Of a stretch of DNA of 56,213 bases, positions 40,709 to 48,942 are shown one piece after another (within the stretch, counting starts at the first letter, position 1; each line of letters starts with the position of its first letter). The stretch is taken from NCBI GenBank assembly GCA_903994635.1, contig CAJEXQ010000014.1, positions 1-56,213 on the forward strand. Reading direction: 5' to 3'. The stretch is from an uncultured Chlorobiaceae bacterium. GTDB taxonomy: Bacteria > Bacteroidota > Chlorobiia > Chlorobiales > Chlorobiaceae. The translations under genes were made by a program, and so were the position numbers. A model generated the notes under the pieces. It did not search any database, was not told where the DNA came from, and saw nothing but the letters and a program-made list of their open reading frames with translations.

Positions 40709-41398
40709 ATGGAGAGCATTGCATCCAATATTGAGGCAATACGGGAACAGATAAAGAGCGCCTGCATTGAGGCGGGAAGAGACCCCGCCACGGTGCGCCT
40801 GATTGCCGTATCCAAACACAAACCGGCGGAGCTTGTCCGTGAGGCTTTCGATGCTGGCCAAATTGAATTTGGGGAGAGCTACGTCCAGGAGTTCCTCGAC
40901 AAGTACGCGGATCCCCAGCTTGAAGAGTGCCCGATTGAGTGGCATTTTATCGGCCACCTCCAGTCCAACAAGGTGCGCTCAATTATCGGCAAGGTGAGCC
41001 TTGTCCACGGCATCGACAAGCTTTCAACGGCTGAAGAGCTTTCAAAACGGGCTGTTCAGCATAATCTGCACGTTGACTATCTGCTTGAGGTCAACACCTC
41101 GGGCGAAGCATCAAAATACGGTATATCACCGGGCGACCTTCTTTTGGAGGCTGATGATCTCTTTCATCTCCCGAACATTACTCTTCGCGGGCTGATGACC
41201 ATTGCCTCACCAGATCGGGAAGCCGCTCGAAAAGAGTTTCGCCAACTGCGCTCACTGCTTGAGTCGCTTCGGGAGATTGCCCCTGATCCATCGAAGCTTA
41301 CTGAACTTTCGATGGGCATGAGCGGCGATTTTGAGGATGCCATTCATGAAGGAGCAACCATGATCCGTGTTGGGTCGGCAATTTTTGGCTGGCGCTGA
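40709..41398 (+). CDS. YggS/PROSC family pyridoxal-phosphate homeostasis protein
   Basis: 229 residues. RLIAVSKHKP contains the PLP lysine; FGESYVQEF, WHFIGHLQSNK, LLEVNTSGEASKYG and LSMGMSGDFEDAI are the standard family blocks of this single-domain alanine-racemase-like fold. It buffers free PLP and has no known catalysis. It starts 11 bp after the cyclophilin gene. Confidence 0.95.
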   Translation: MESIASNIEAIREQIKSACIEAGRDPATVRLIAVSKHKPAELVREAFDAGQIEFGESYVQEFLDKYADPQLEECPIEWHFIGHLQSNKVRSIIGKVSLVHGIDKLSTAEELSKRAVQHNLHVDYLLEVNTSGEASKYGISPGDLLLEADDLFHLPNITLRGLMTIASPDREAARKEFRQLRSLLESLREIAPDPSKLTELSMGMSGDFEDAIHEGATMIRVGSAIFGWR

Positions 41399-41549
41399 GA
41401 TGGGGTTATCCACCTATAAAGCTCCCTGCTTCAGGCCGTGGAGCAACTGACTGTAGAAGAAGCTTGACAAACATCCCCACTGACGGTGGATAATGCAATA
41501 AAAAAGATTTTGTAACGCGTTTATTAATAACCTGTAAAACAACCCAATC

Positions 41550-42371
41550 ATGATTTCACAGCAGGCAAAGATTCAGGAGGCAGTTGCCTTTATCAGAAAA
41601 AAAACATCCGCCGATTATCCAGTAGGAATCGTACTGGGCACAGGCCTCGGCGCTCTTGTCAAGGAGATTGATATTGAGTTTTCACTCGATTACAGCGATA
41701 TTCCGAATTTTCCTGTCTCCACCGTTGAGACGCACCATGGCAAACTGATTTTCGGAACACTTGCAGGCAAAAATGTTGTTGCCATGCAGGGACGCTTCCA
41801 CTTCTACGAAGGCTACTCCATGCACCAGATTGTTTTCCCGATTCGGGTGATGAAACATCTCGGTGTCAAAACCCTCGGCATCACCAACGCCTGCGGCGGC
41901 CTGAACCCTGCCTACAAAAAGGGCGAGATCATGCTGATTGACGACCACATCAACCTGCTGGGCGGCAACCCGCTGATCGGCCCGAACGATCCCGAGATCG
42001 GCTCACGCTTTCCAGACCTCTGTGCCCCTTACTCTCCCCGCATTCTCGAACTTGCCGAAAGGGTGGCGCTCGACCACAGAATCAAGGTGCAGCGCGGTGT
42101 CTATGTCGCCCTCTCCGGCCCCTGCCTCGAAACCCGCGCAGAGTACCGCATGTTGCGCATCCTTGGCGCCGATGTTGTCGGTATGTCAACCGTGCCTGAA
42201 GTGATTGCCGCCGTGCATCAGGGAACCGAAGTCTTCGGCATGTCCATCATCACCGACGAATGCTTCCCCGACTGCCTCAAATCGGTCAGCATCGAAGAGA
42301 TCATTGAGGTCTCCGGCCATGCTGAGCCAAAGATGACCTCTATTTTCAAATCAATTGTCGCCAACCTTTAA
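41550..42371 (+). CDS. Purine nucleoside phosphorylase (trimeric PNP/MTAP superfamily)
   Basis: 273 residues. [36 protein letters not shown] and the block [26 protein letters not shown] identify the trimeric PNP/MTAP family. Overall it resembles inosine/guanosine PNP. However, where mammalian PNP has the base-selecting asparagine (SLITNK) this protein reads SIITDE, with aspartate as in 5'-methylthioadenosine phosphorylase. The gene for MtnA, the next enzyme after MTA phosphorolysis, follows 15 bp later. So MTA or adenosine may be a substrate; this is an inference. A 151-bp spacer precedes the gene. Confidence 0.88.
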   Translation: [273 protein letters not shown]

Positions 42372-42386
42372 TCCTTCTGATACCGT

Positions 42387-43451
42387 ATGATAGACGCCAT
42401 ATCGTTCAAAGAGAGCACCCTTCACTACCTCGACCAGCGTTATCTGCCGCTCAAGGAGAATTACGTTGCCACAAAAGATTACAAGGAGGCTATTGAGGCC
42501 ATCAAGACGCTTGCCGTGCGTGGCGCGCCGCTGATTGGCGTTGCTGCTGCCTACACCATCATCCTCGGCATCAACAGCTTCAAGGGAACGAAAGAGGAGT
42601 TTCCCCCCTTTTTCAAGTCACTTGTGGCTGAAGTTGAAGCGTCGCGCCCGACCGCCGTCAACCTCTTTTTTGCGGCAGCACGCTTGAAAAAGGTCTATGC
42701 TGAAAACTTTGAGGCCGATACCATCGAGGCGCTCTTTGCCAAAATGAATGAGGCGGCGCTTAAAATCCATGCCGACGAAATCGCAAATTGCGACTTAATG
42801 TCGCGCCACGGTGTTGATCAGATCAAGATTGATCTAGCCCACATCCTGAAAACCCGCAAGCTCAACGTGCTGACCCACTGCAACACCGGCACGCTCGCCT
42901 GCTGCGGCACCGGCTCAGCACTGGGTGTCATCCGGCTTGCCTGGCAGGAGGGGCTGATTGAGCGTGTCATCACTGCCGAGAGCCGTCCGCTGCTGCAGGG
43001 GCTGCGCCTCACCGCGTGGGAGCTTCAGCATGATGGCATACCCTTTGTCTCCATCTCAGACTCCTCATCAGCCTTCCTGATGCAGAGAGGGATGATTGAT
43101 TTCGGTATTGTCGGCGCCGACCGCATTGCCGCCAATGGCGACACCGCCAACAAAATCGGCACCTGCGCCCATGCCATCAGCGCGTACCACCACAAGCTGC
43201 CGTTCTACATCGCCGCGCCGGTCTCAACCATCGATATCACCATTCCCGATGGCACCTACATCCCGATTGAAGAGCGCAACGCCGACGAGCTGCGCACCAT
43301 TTTCGGCACCCAGGTTGCCATGCCGAACACACCTGTGCTGAATTATGCCTTTGACGTGACACCCGCCCAATTTCTGCGCGGTATCATCACGGATAAGAAA
43401 GCGGTCGTTGGCAACTATGTCGAGGGGCTTGCTGCGCTGATGGTGGAGTAA
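42387..43451 (+). CDS. mtnA: S-methyl-5-thioribose-1-phosphate isomerase
   Basis: 354 residues of the eIF2B-alpha-like family. VRGAPLIGVAAAY, LTHCNTGTLAC, ESRPLLQG and DFGIVGADRIAANGDTANKIG include the catalytic cysteine and aspartate. MtnA isomerises methylthioribose-1-phosphate in methionine salvage. It shares a unit with the nucleoside phosphorylase and is followed by a strong terminator. The remaining salvage genes are not nearby. Confidence 0.93.
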   Translation: MIDAISFKESTLHYLDQRYLPLKENYVATKDYKEAIEAIKTLAVRGAPLIGVAAAYTIILGINSFKGTKEEFPPFFKSLVAEVEASRPTAVNLFFAAARLKKVYAENFEADTIEALFAKMNEAALKIHADEIANCDLMSRHGVDQIKIDLAHILKTRKLNVLTHCNTGTLACCGTGSALGVIRLAWQEGLIERVITAESRPLLQGLRLTAWELQHDGIPFVSISDSSSAFLMQRGMIDFGIVGADRIAANGDTANKIGTCAHAISAYHHKLPFYIAAPVSTIDITIPDGTYIPIEERNADELRTIFGTQVAMPNTPVLNYAFDVTPAQFLRGIITDKKAVVGNYVEGLAALMVE

Positions 43452-43474
43452 GGGAGGATCTTCTCGCTATAACG

Positions 43475-43507
43475 AAAAACGCTCACCGTCAAAAGTGAGC
43501 GTTTTTT
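43475..43507 (+). terminator. Rho-independent terminator after mtnA
   Basis: Perfect 12-bp stem AAAAACGCTCAC (43475-43486) / GTGAGCGTTTTT (43495-43506), 8-nt loop and a trailing T run. It isolates the cyd operon from upstream transcription. Confidence 0.9.
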
Positions 43508-43510
43508 GTC

Positions 43511-43539
43511 CTGACAACTTTCCATATTTCTCCTTACAT
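43511..43539 (+). promoter_or_regulatory. cydA promoter with element shared with ccoN
   Basis: CTGACA (43511-43516), 17 bp, TTACAT (43534-43539) fit a sigma-70 promoter directly after the mtnA terminator. The spacer contains TTCCATATTTCTC, which recurs unchanged at the same distance upstream of ccoN. TTGTC-CT-GACAA (43507-43518) forms an inverted repeat over the -35 box. A conserved spacer suggests a regulator site. Confidence 0.5.
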
Positions 43540-43586
43540 TCCCCTTATTTTCAGAGAACGATCAGGATGGAATAGAACACCGATTT

Positions 43587-44942
43587 ATGGATACCCTTTT
43601 TCTTGCGCGAACGCAGTTTGCCTTCACCTCTATCTTCCACTTCTTCTTTATACCACTGACGCTTGGTCTCTCCATCTTTACGGCGATTCTTGAGACTGCC
43701 TATGTGAAAACAGGCAAGGAGAAGTACAAGCAACTGACCAAATTCTGGGGCCATCTTTTCCTGATCAACTTTGCGGTAGGGGTGGTCACCGGCATTGTGA
43801 TGGAGTTCCAGTTCGGAATGAGCTGGTCGGAGTATGCCCGGTTTGTCGGCGATATTTTTGGTGTTCCGCTGGCCATTGAGACACTCCTCGCCTTTTTTGT
43901 TGAATCGACCTTTCTCGGGATCTGGATCTTCGGGTGGGAGAGGCTTCCCAAAGCGCTCCATGCCGCCGCAATCTGGATTGTTGCTTTTGGCTCAACCATG
44001 TCGGCCTTTTGGATTCTGGTTGCCAACTCCTTTATGCAATCCCCCACTGGCTACACCATGGCCGCTGGAACTTCCCGACCTGAGCTGACCGATATTATGG
44101 CGCTCATCTTCAATCCCCATGTCTGGCAACAATTCCCCCATGTGCTTGCTGGCGGCATTGTCACTGCCGGATTTTTTGTGATCGGCATCAGTGCCTGGCA
44201 TCTGATGAGAAAGAGTGCAAACCGAAACGGGTATGAAACATCGCTGAAGTTTGGCGCCATCTTTGCCTTTATCGGGACTGTTGTAGTGATTCTTGCTGGC
44301 CACTCCCAGATGCAGCATCTTCTCAAAACCCAGCCGATGAAAGTTGCTGCGGCAGAGGCGCTCTGGGAGAGCGAAAATCCGGCAAGCTTCTCTCTCTTCA
44401 CCATCGGTGATGAAGAGGGGCTCAAAGATGTTTTTGCGGTACGAGTGCCGAAACTGCTCTCCTTTCTTGCCTACAACTCCTTTGATGGTGAGGTGAGAGG
44501 CATCAAGAACCTGCAAAAAGAGTATGAAGTGCAATACGGGCCCGGCAACTACATGCCATCCATTGTCACTGCCTACTGGAGCTTCCGATTCATGGCTGGC
44601 TCTGGCACCTTGATGCTCTTCATTGCACTGCTGGCGCTCTACAAAGTCATCAGAGAGAGCTACACCTTTTCGCCGTTGACCGGAGCGCTGCTCTTCTGGT
44701 CGATACTGCTCCCCTGGCTTGCCAACTCATCGGGGTGGCTTCTTGCGGAGATGGGTCGCCAGCCCTGGCTGGTTTTTGGCCTGCTGAAAACTGAACAGGG
44801 CATTTCACCTGCTTCGGTGGTGAGTGGCACGGAGATGATGATCTCTCTTGCGGTGTTTATCATGCTCTATGCCGCGCTTGCCATCACTGACTTTCTGCTG
44901 ATGAAAAAGTATGCCGTTGCAGGCATTGAGAGTGGGGAATAA
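43587..44942 (+). CDS. cydA: Cytochrome bd quinol oxidase subunit I
   Basis: 451 residues, shorter than the 522 of E. coli CydA, so this is the short Q-loop type. H18 in TSIFHFFFIPLTLGLS is the predicted haem b595 ligand. The helix with GVVTGIVMEFQFGMSW and GVPLAIETLLAFF carries conserved glutamates, and GRQPW is the family signature. With CydB it reduces oxygen using quinol at high affinity. In an anaerobic phototroph this would be an oxygen-scavenging or protective enzyme (inference). Confidence 0.96.
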   Translation: MDTLFLARTQFAFTSIFHFFFIPLTLGLSIFTAILETAYVKTGKEKYKQLTKFWGHLFLINFAVGVVTGIVMEFQFGMSWSEYARFVGDIFGVPLAIETLLAFFVESTFLGIWIFGWERLPKALHAAAIWIVAFGSTMSAFWILVANSFMQSPTGYTMAAGTSRPELTDIMALIFNPHVWQQFPHVLAGGIVTAGFFVIGISAWHLMRKSANRNGYETSLKFGAIFAFIGTVVVILAGHSQMQHLLKTQPMKVAAAEALWESENPASFSLFTIGDEEGLKDVFAVRVPKLLSFLAYNSFDGEVRGIKNLQKEYEVQYGPGNYMPSIVTAYWSFRFMAGSGTLMLFIALLALYKVIRESYTFSPLTGALLFWSILLPWLANSSGWLLAEMGRQPWLVFGLLKTEQGISPASVVSGTEMMISLAVFIMLYAALAITDFLLMKKYAVAGIESGE

Positions 44943-44979
44943 CGTGTGGCCCCTGAATAACCTGAAAAAACGATGAGCA

Positions 44980-45993
44980 ATGGATTTGCAAACACTCTGG
45001 TTTATCATCATCACCTTTCTTTTTATCGGCTTTTTTGTGCTCGAAGGGTTTGACTTTGGCGTGGGTATTCTGCTCCCCTTGATAAGCCGTGATGATCGTC
45101 AGCGGCGCACCATCATCAACACCATCGGCCCCTTCTGGGATGGCAATGAGGTGTGGCTGATTACCGCCACCAGCGGGATGCTTGCTGCATTTCCTGACTG
45201 GTACGCCACCCTCTTCAGCGCCCTTTATCTGCCAGTACTGATCATGCTTGTCGCCCTGATTTTCCGTGGTGTCGCCTTCGAGTTTCGCAGCAAGCGCGAC
45301 AACCCGGCGTGGCGCAGCTTCTGGGACTGGAGCATATTCGGGGGAAGCGCTGTGCCTGCGCTCCTCTGGGGCATCGCCTTGGCCAATTTCATCCGGGGTG
45401 TGCCAGTGGATGGCTCCATGCACTATACCGGCGGCCTCCTGAATCTGCTCAACCCCTACGCCCTGCTCTGCGGCATCACCTCAACATTGATTTTTACGCT
45501 CCACGGAGCCATATTTCTCACACTGAAAACCACCGGTGTGCTTCAGGAGAGGGCGATGGACTGGGCAAAAAAGCTTTGGGCTCCGGCGACACTTCTCTGC
45601 ATCCTCTTTATGGCCTACACCACCATCGAAACGGATCTCTTCCGCCACCTAGGTGTCAATCCCGGCATTATTCCGGTCTTCAGTGTGCTGGCCCTCATCT
45701 CGGTGCTCTTTCTGCTGCAAAAAAACGCTGCCGGATGGGCATTTGCCATGACCTCTGTCGCCATCGCCTTCTCCACCATCACCATCTTTATGGGGCTCTA
45801 CCCGCGCCTGCTGGTCTCAAGCCTCAACCCGGCCTGGAGCCTCACCATCTACAACAGTTCATCATCAGCCTACTCCCTCGGCATCGTGTCGCAGGTTGCC
45901 CTGATTTTTGTGCCGATCATCCTCATCTATCAGGGATGGAGCTACTGGGTGTTCCGGCAGCGCGTGACAGTCGATTCGGAGCTGGAGTACTGA
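44980..45993 (+). CDS. cydB: Cytochrome bd quinol oxidase subunit II
   Basis: 337 residues and eight or more membrane helices. The block FWDGNEVWLITA and the opening LEGFDFGVGILLP are diagnostic for CydB. It pairs with CydA 37 bp upstream. I looked for a CydX-like small subunit in the 195 bp to ccoN and found none with coding character. Confidence 0.95.
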   Translation: MDLQTLWFIIITFLFIGFFVLEGFDFGVGILLPLISRDDRQRRTIINTIGPFWDGNEVWLITATSGMLAAFPDWYATLFSALYLPVLIMLVALIFRGVAFEFRSKRDNPAWRSFWDWSIFGGSAVPALLWGIALANFIRGVPVDGSMHYTGGLLNLLNPYALLCGITSTLIFTLHGAIFLTLKTTGVLQERAMDWAKKLWAPATLLCILFMAYTTIETDLFRHLGVNPGIIPVFSVLALISVLFLLQKNAAGWAFAMTSVAIAFSTITIFMGLYPRLLVSSLNPAWSLTIYNSSSSAYSLGIVSQVALIFVPIILIYQGWSYWVFRQRVTVDSELEY

Positions 45994-46061
45994 GGGGACA
46001 ACACAATGCAGCCCTTCTCTTGAACCATGATTCGCATGATTATCGGATGTACCATGATGTT

Positions 46062-46096
46062 TTGATCACAACATATCAAGCCCATAATGTGATCAA
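46062..46096 (+). promoter_or_regulatory. Inverted repeat upstream of ccoN, possible CRP/FNR-type operator
   Basis: TTGATCACA (46062-46070) and TGTGATCAA (46088-46096) are perfect 9-bp inverted repeats 17 bp apart. TTGAT and ATCAA are FNR half-sites, and TTGAT-N8-ATCAA occurs at 46062-46079, although the normal FNR spacing is 4. No T run follows, so a terminator is unlikely. The centre is about 47 bp upstream of the putative -35 box. Confidence 0.4.
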
Positions 46097-46124
46097 GTGA
46101 ATCAAGGTTCAGACACCAATTTCC

Positions 46125-46153
46125 CTGATAACATTCCATATTTCTCATTACAT
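46125..46153 (+). promoter_or_regulatory. ccoN promoter with element shared with cydA
   Basis: CTGATA (46125-46130), 17 bp, TTACAT (46148-46153). The spacer holds TTCCATATTTCTC in the same position as at cydA; across 30 aligned bases the two sites differ at only three. AACGATC follows in both leaders. Here a good ribosome site (GGAGGAAG) precedes ATG 46189. Confidence 0.5.
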
Positions 46154-46188
46154 TGCTTTATAACTAAAAAACGATCTGGAGGAAGGGT

Positions 46189-47580
46189 ATGAGCGACTCA
46201 GGGTACAACTACAGGGTGGTGCGCGGTTTTGCATTTTCGGCGCTCTTCTGGCTTGTTATCGGTCTGGTTGTGGGGCTCTGGATGGCTTTTGAGATGTTTG
46301 ATCCAGCGCTGAATCTTACCCCCTGGCTCACCTTCGGACGTCTTCGCGTGGTACACACCAACGGACTCGGGCTTGGATTTGGCCTCGCGGCTATTTTTGC
46401 AACATCCTACTACATCCTGCAACGCCTGACACGAATACCCCTCCTCTTTCCGGGACTTGCCCAGGCGCATCTCTACGTTTTCAACGCCGCAATAGCGTTG
46501 GGTGCCCTGTCGCTCTTTGCTGGCATGAACACCACACGGGAATATGGTGAGCTGGAGTGGCCGCTCGATATCGTCGTTGTTATCTTCTGGGTGATGTTTG
46601 CCATCAACGTCTTTGGCACGCTGATCAAGCGAAAGGAGAAGCAGATGTACATCTCACTCTGGTACATCATCTCCATGACTGTGGCCATTGCCATTCTCTA
46701 TATTGTCAACAACCTTGAGGTTCCCATAAACCTCTTCAAATCCTACACACTCTACTCCGGCGCAAACGATGCCAATGTTGAGTGGTGGTATGGCCACAAT
46801 GTGGTCGGATTTATCTTTACCGTGCCGATACTGGCGATGTTCTACTATTTTATGCCCAAGTCCACTGGCCTTCCCATATACAGCCACCGGCTCTCCATCG
46901 TCTCGTTCTGGGCGTTGAACTTTGCCTATCTCTGGACAGGGGCACACCACCTTATGCTGACTCCCCTGCCGGAATGGATCCAGACCGTCGCGATGGCTTT
47001 CAGCATCTTCCTCATTGCGCCCTCATGGGGTTCAGTGGTCAATGGCTACTATACGCTGCAAGGGAACTGGGATCAGATGCGCACCAACTATCTCACCAAG
47101 TTCTTCATTGCCGGTATCACCTTTTATGGCCTCCAGACCCTTCAGGGACCGCTGCAGGGGCTCAGAACCCTCAACGCCTTCTTTCACTATACCGACTGGG
47201 TTGTAGGCCATGTGCACATGGGGACGATGGGATGGGTAACCATGGTTATTTCGGCATCATTCTACTACATGATTCCGCGCATCACCAACAGGGAGCTTTA
47301 CAGCGTCAAACTTGCCAACACCCATTTCTGGCTCATTCTTGTTGGCCAGTTCACTTGGACCATCACCATGTGGATCGCCGGAATCCAGCAGGGGGCCATG
47401 TGGAAAGCCACCAACCCTGATGGCTCGCTGATGTACAATTTTCTTGATACGGTATCATCACTCTACCCCTATTACAAGTTGCGGTTTGGCGCAGGGGTCA
47501 TCTACTTTATCGGCATACTGGTTTTTGCCTGGAATCTGATCATGACCGTCAGAAGAGAGCCAAACCAGAGCGAAGCATAA
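46189..47580 (+). CDS. ccoN: cbb3-type cytochrome c oxidase subunit I
   Basis: 463 residues, about twelve membrane helices. Haem and copper ligands lie in VVHTNGLGLGFGLAA, EWWYGHNVVGF, LWTGAHHLML and VVGHVHMGTMGW. This is the catalytic subunit that reduces oxygen in high-affinity cbb3 oxidase. First gene of the cco unit. Confidence 0.96.
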   Translation: MSDSGYNYRVVRGFAFSALFWLVIGLVVGLWMAFEMFDPALNLTPWLTFGRLRVVHTNGLGLGFGLAAIFATSYYILQRLTRIPLLFPGLAQAHLYVFNAAIALGALSLFAGMNTTREYGELEWPLDIVVVIFWVMFAINVFGTLIKRKEKQMYISLWYIISMTVAIAILYIVNNLEVPINLFKSYTLYSGANDANVEWWYGHNVVGFIFTVPILAMFYYFMPKSTGLPIYSHRLSIVSFWALNFAYLWTGAHHLMLTPLPEWIQTVAMAFSIFLIAPSWGSVVNGYYTLQGNWDQMRTNYLTKFFIAGITFYGLQTLQGPLQGLRTLNAFFHYTDWVVGHVHMGTMGWVTMVISASFYYMIPRITNRELYSVKLANTHFWLILVGQFTWTITMWIAGIQQGAMWKATNPDGSLMYNFLDTVSSLYPYYKLRFGAGVIYFIGILVFAWNLIMTVRREPNQSEA

Positions 47581-47611
47581 ACGACAAAATCAACAAACAG
47601 GAGCTGACATC

Positions 47612-48283
47612 ATGGGGATCACTTCAAAACCGGTTGTTTTTGCTGTTCTTGCAGCCGTTGTTATCCTGATCGGTACCACTGTTACCGTCTTTATTCCACT
47701 CTTCATGCCTTCGACGCAACCGGTGAGCCCGTACATAAAACCCTACACTGCGGTGGAACAGGAGGGGCGCGACATCTATATGCGTGAAGGGTGCAACAAC
47801 TGCCACACCCAGACCGTCCGACCACTGAGAACCGAGGTGCTCCGATATGGCGAATACTCAAAACCGGAGGAGTTCGCTTACGATCGCCCCTTCCTCTGGG
47901 GCTCGCGCCGCACAGGACCCGACCTGAACAGGGTCGGAGGAAAATATCCTGACTCCTGGCATTACAAGCATACCGCACACCCTCAAAGCATGTTTGAAAA
48001 GTCAAACATGCCACCGTATGGCTGGCTTGCCAAAAACCGGCTCGACACAGGGTACTCGTTCAAAAAGACATCAACGCTGGGCTATGGCTACTCTGAAAGC
48101 GAGGTTCAGCAGCAGATTGACCAGTACCGCGCAACCGTCACCAGCGCAAGCTATCCCTCAAAGGAGAGCCGTGACCAGATAACGCCGCCGGAGCTGCAGA
48201 GGGAGCTGACCGAGATGGATGCCCTGATTGCCTACCTTCAGAAACTTGGACGGGATGTCAAGAAGATGGAGGCCAAAAAATGA
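47612..48283 (+). CDS. ccoO: cbb3-type cytochrome c oxidase subunit II
   Basis: 223 residues. One N-terminal membrane helix (about 10-31) anchors a periplasmic cytochrome c domain with haem site CNNCH at 61-65 in the classic GCNNCHTQTVRPLRTE block. The axial methionine is probably in KSNMPPYGWL. The domain passes electrons to CcoN. Its stop overlaps the start of a small ccoQ-like gene. Confidence 0.95.
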   Translation: MGITSKPVVFAVLAAVVILIGTTVTVFIPLFMPSTQPVSPYIKPYTAVEQEGRDIYMREGCNNCHTQTVRPLRTEVLRYGEYSKPEEFAYDRPFLWGSRRTGPDLNRVGGKYPDSWHYKHTAHPQSMFEKSNMPPYGWLAKNRLDTGYSFKKTSTLGYGYSESEVQQQIDQYRATVTSASYPSKESRDQITPPELQRELTEMDALIAYLQKLGRDVKKMEAKK

Positions 48284-48423
48284 ATGTTTCAGGCTTGGCT
48301 TATGTGCTCTTCACCATGGTTCTCGCCATTATTTCCGGCGGCATCATGGTGTACTACTACAATCCAAAACGAAAAGAGAGGATTGAGGCGCCAAAACAGA
48401 GAATGCTTGATGACGACAACTGA
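48280..48423 (+). CDS. ccoQ: cbb3 oxidase small subunit CcoQ-like
   Basis: A 47-residue protein. The ATG at 48280 overlaps the ccoO stop by 4 bp (ATGA). It has one membrane helix (GLAYVLFTMVLAIISGGIMV), then YYYNPKRKERIEAPK and an acidic end MLDDDDN. Position between ccoO and ccoP, size and layout match CcoQ, which stabilises the complex. Confidence 0.8.
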   Translation: MNVSGLAYVLFTMVLAIISGGIMVYYYNPKRKERIEAPKQRMLDDDN

Positions 48424-48453
48424 ACAACTGCATAGAGCGAAAAGGAGATAACC

Positions 48454-48915
48454 ATGTATGATACCGGAGAACCCCAGGAGGGCCACAATAAAATCCCCAA
48501 AGGTTGGCTGCTCTTTTTTTTCGGGGGAATTATCTTTTTGATCGGCTATATCGTCTCCTATACCCCGGCTATTTCCGGCTGGTCATTCTACCAAGAGTTT
48601 GACAAGGAGATGGCTTCGGCGGCAAAATCAGAGAAATCTGTTGCCGTCAAAGAGTATTCGGGCGACAAGGATGCCATCAAGGAGGGCAAGGAGATCTATG
48701 CCAACACCTGCGCTCCCTGCCATAATGCAGATGCAACCGGCGGAATCGGCCCCAACCTCACCGCTGCAACGCTTAAATTCGGAGCTACCCCGAAGGATAT
48801 CTATGAATCAATTGCCAAGGGGCGCCCCAACGGTATGCCTGCATTCCTTCCCCAGATTGGCTCAGAAAAAATCAGCAAGGTGGCTGCCTTTCTGGAAAGC
48901 CTGAGGAAAAAGTAA
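48454..48915 (+). CDS. ccoP: cbb3 oxidase subunit III, mono-haem form
   Basis: 153 residues, about half the usual CcoP. One membrane helix (about 18-38, WLLFFFGGIIFLIGYIVSY) and a single cytochrome c domain with CAPCH at 86-90 and axial M128 in GRPNGMPAF. Textbook CcoP has two haems; the second domain is simply absent, with no sign of a frameshift in the following 27 bp before ccoG. Probably the form used in this lineage. Confidence 0.88.
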   Translation: MYDTGEPQEGHNKIPKGWLLFFFGGIIFLIGYIVSYTPAISGWSFYQEFDKEMASAAKSEKSVAVKEYSGDKDAIKEGKEIYANTCAPCHNADATGGIGPNLTAATLKFGATPKDIYESIAKGRPNGMPAFLPQIGSEKISKVAAFLESLRKK

Positions 48916-48942
48916 TTCTCACCAACTCAGGAGCTTGCCATT

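Noticed and set aside
46062..46096. Inverted repeat considered as a cydB terminator
   Set aside because: The loop is 17 nt long and no T run follows, so it fits an operator better than a rho-independent terminator.
45309..46100. A 263-codon frame overlapping cydB in another frame
   Set aside because: cydB has full family motifs; the overlapping frame gives His/Pro/Arg-rich nonsense.
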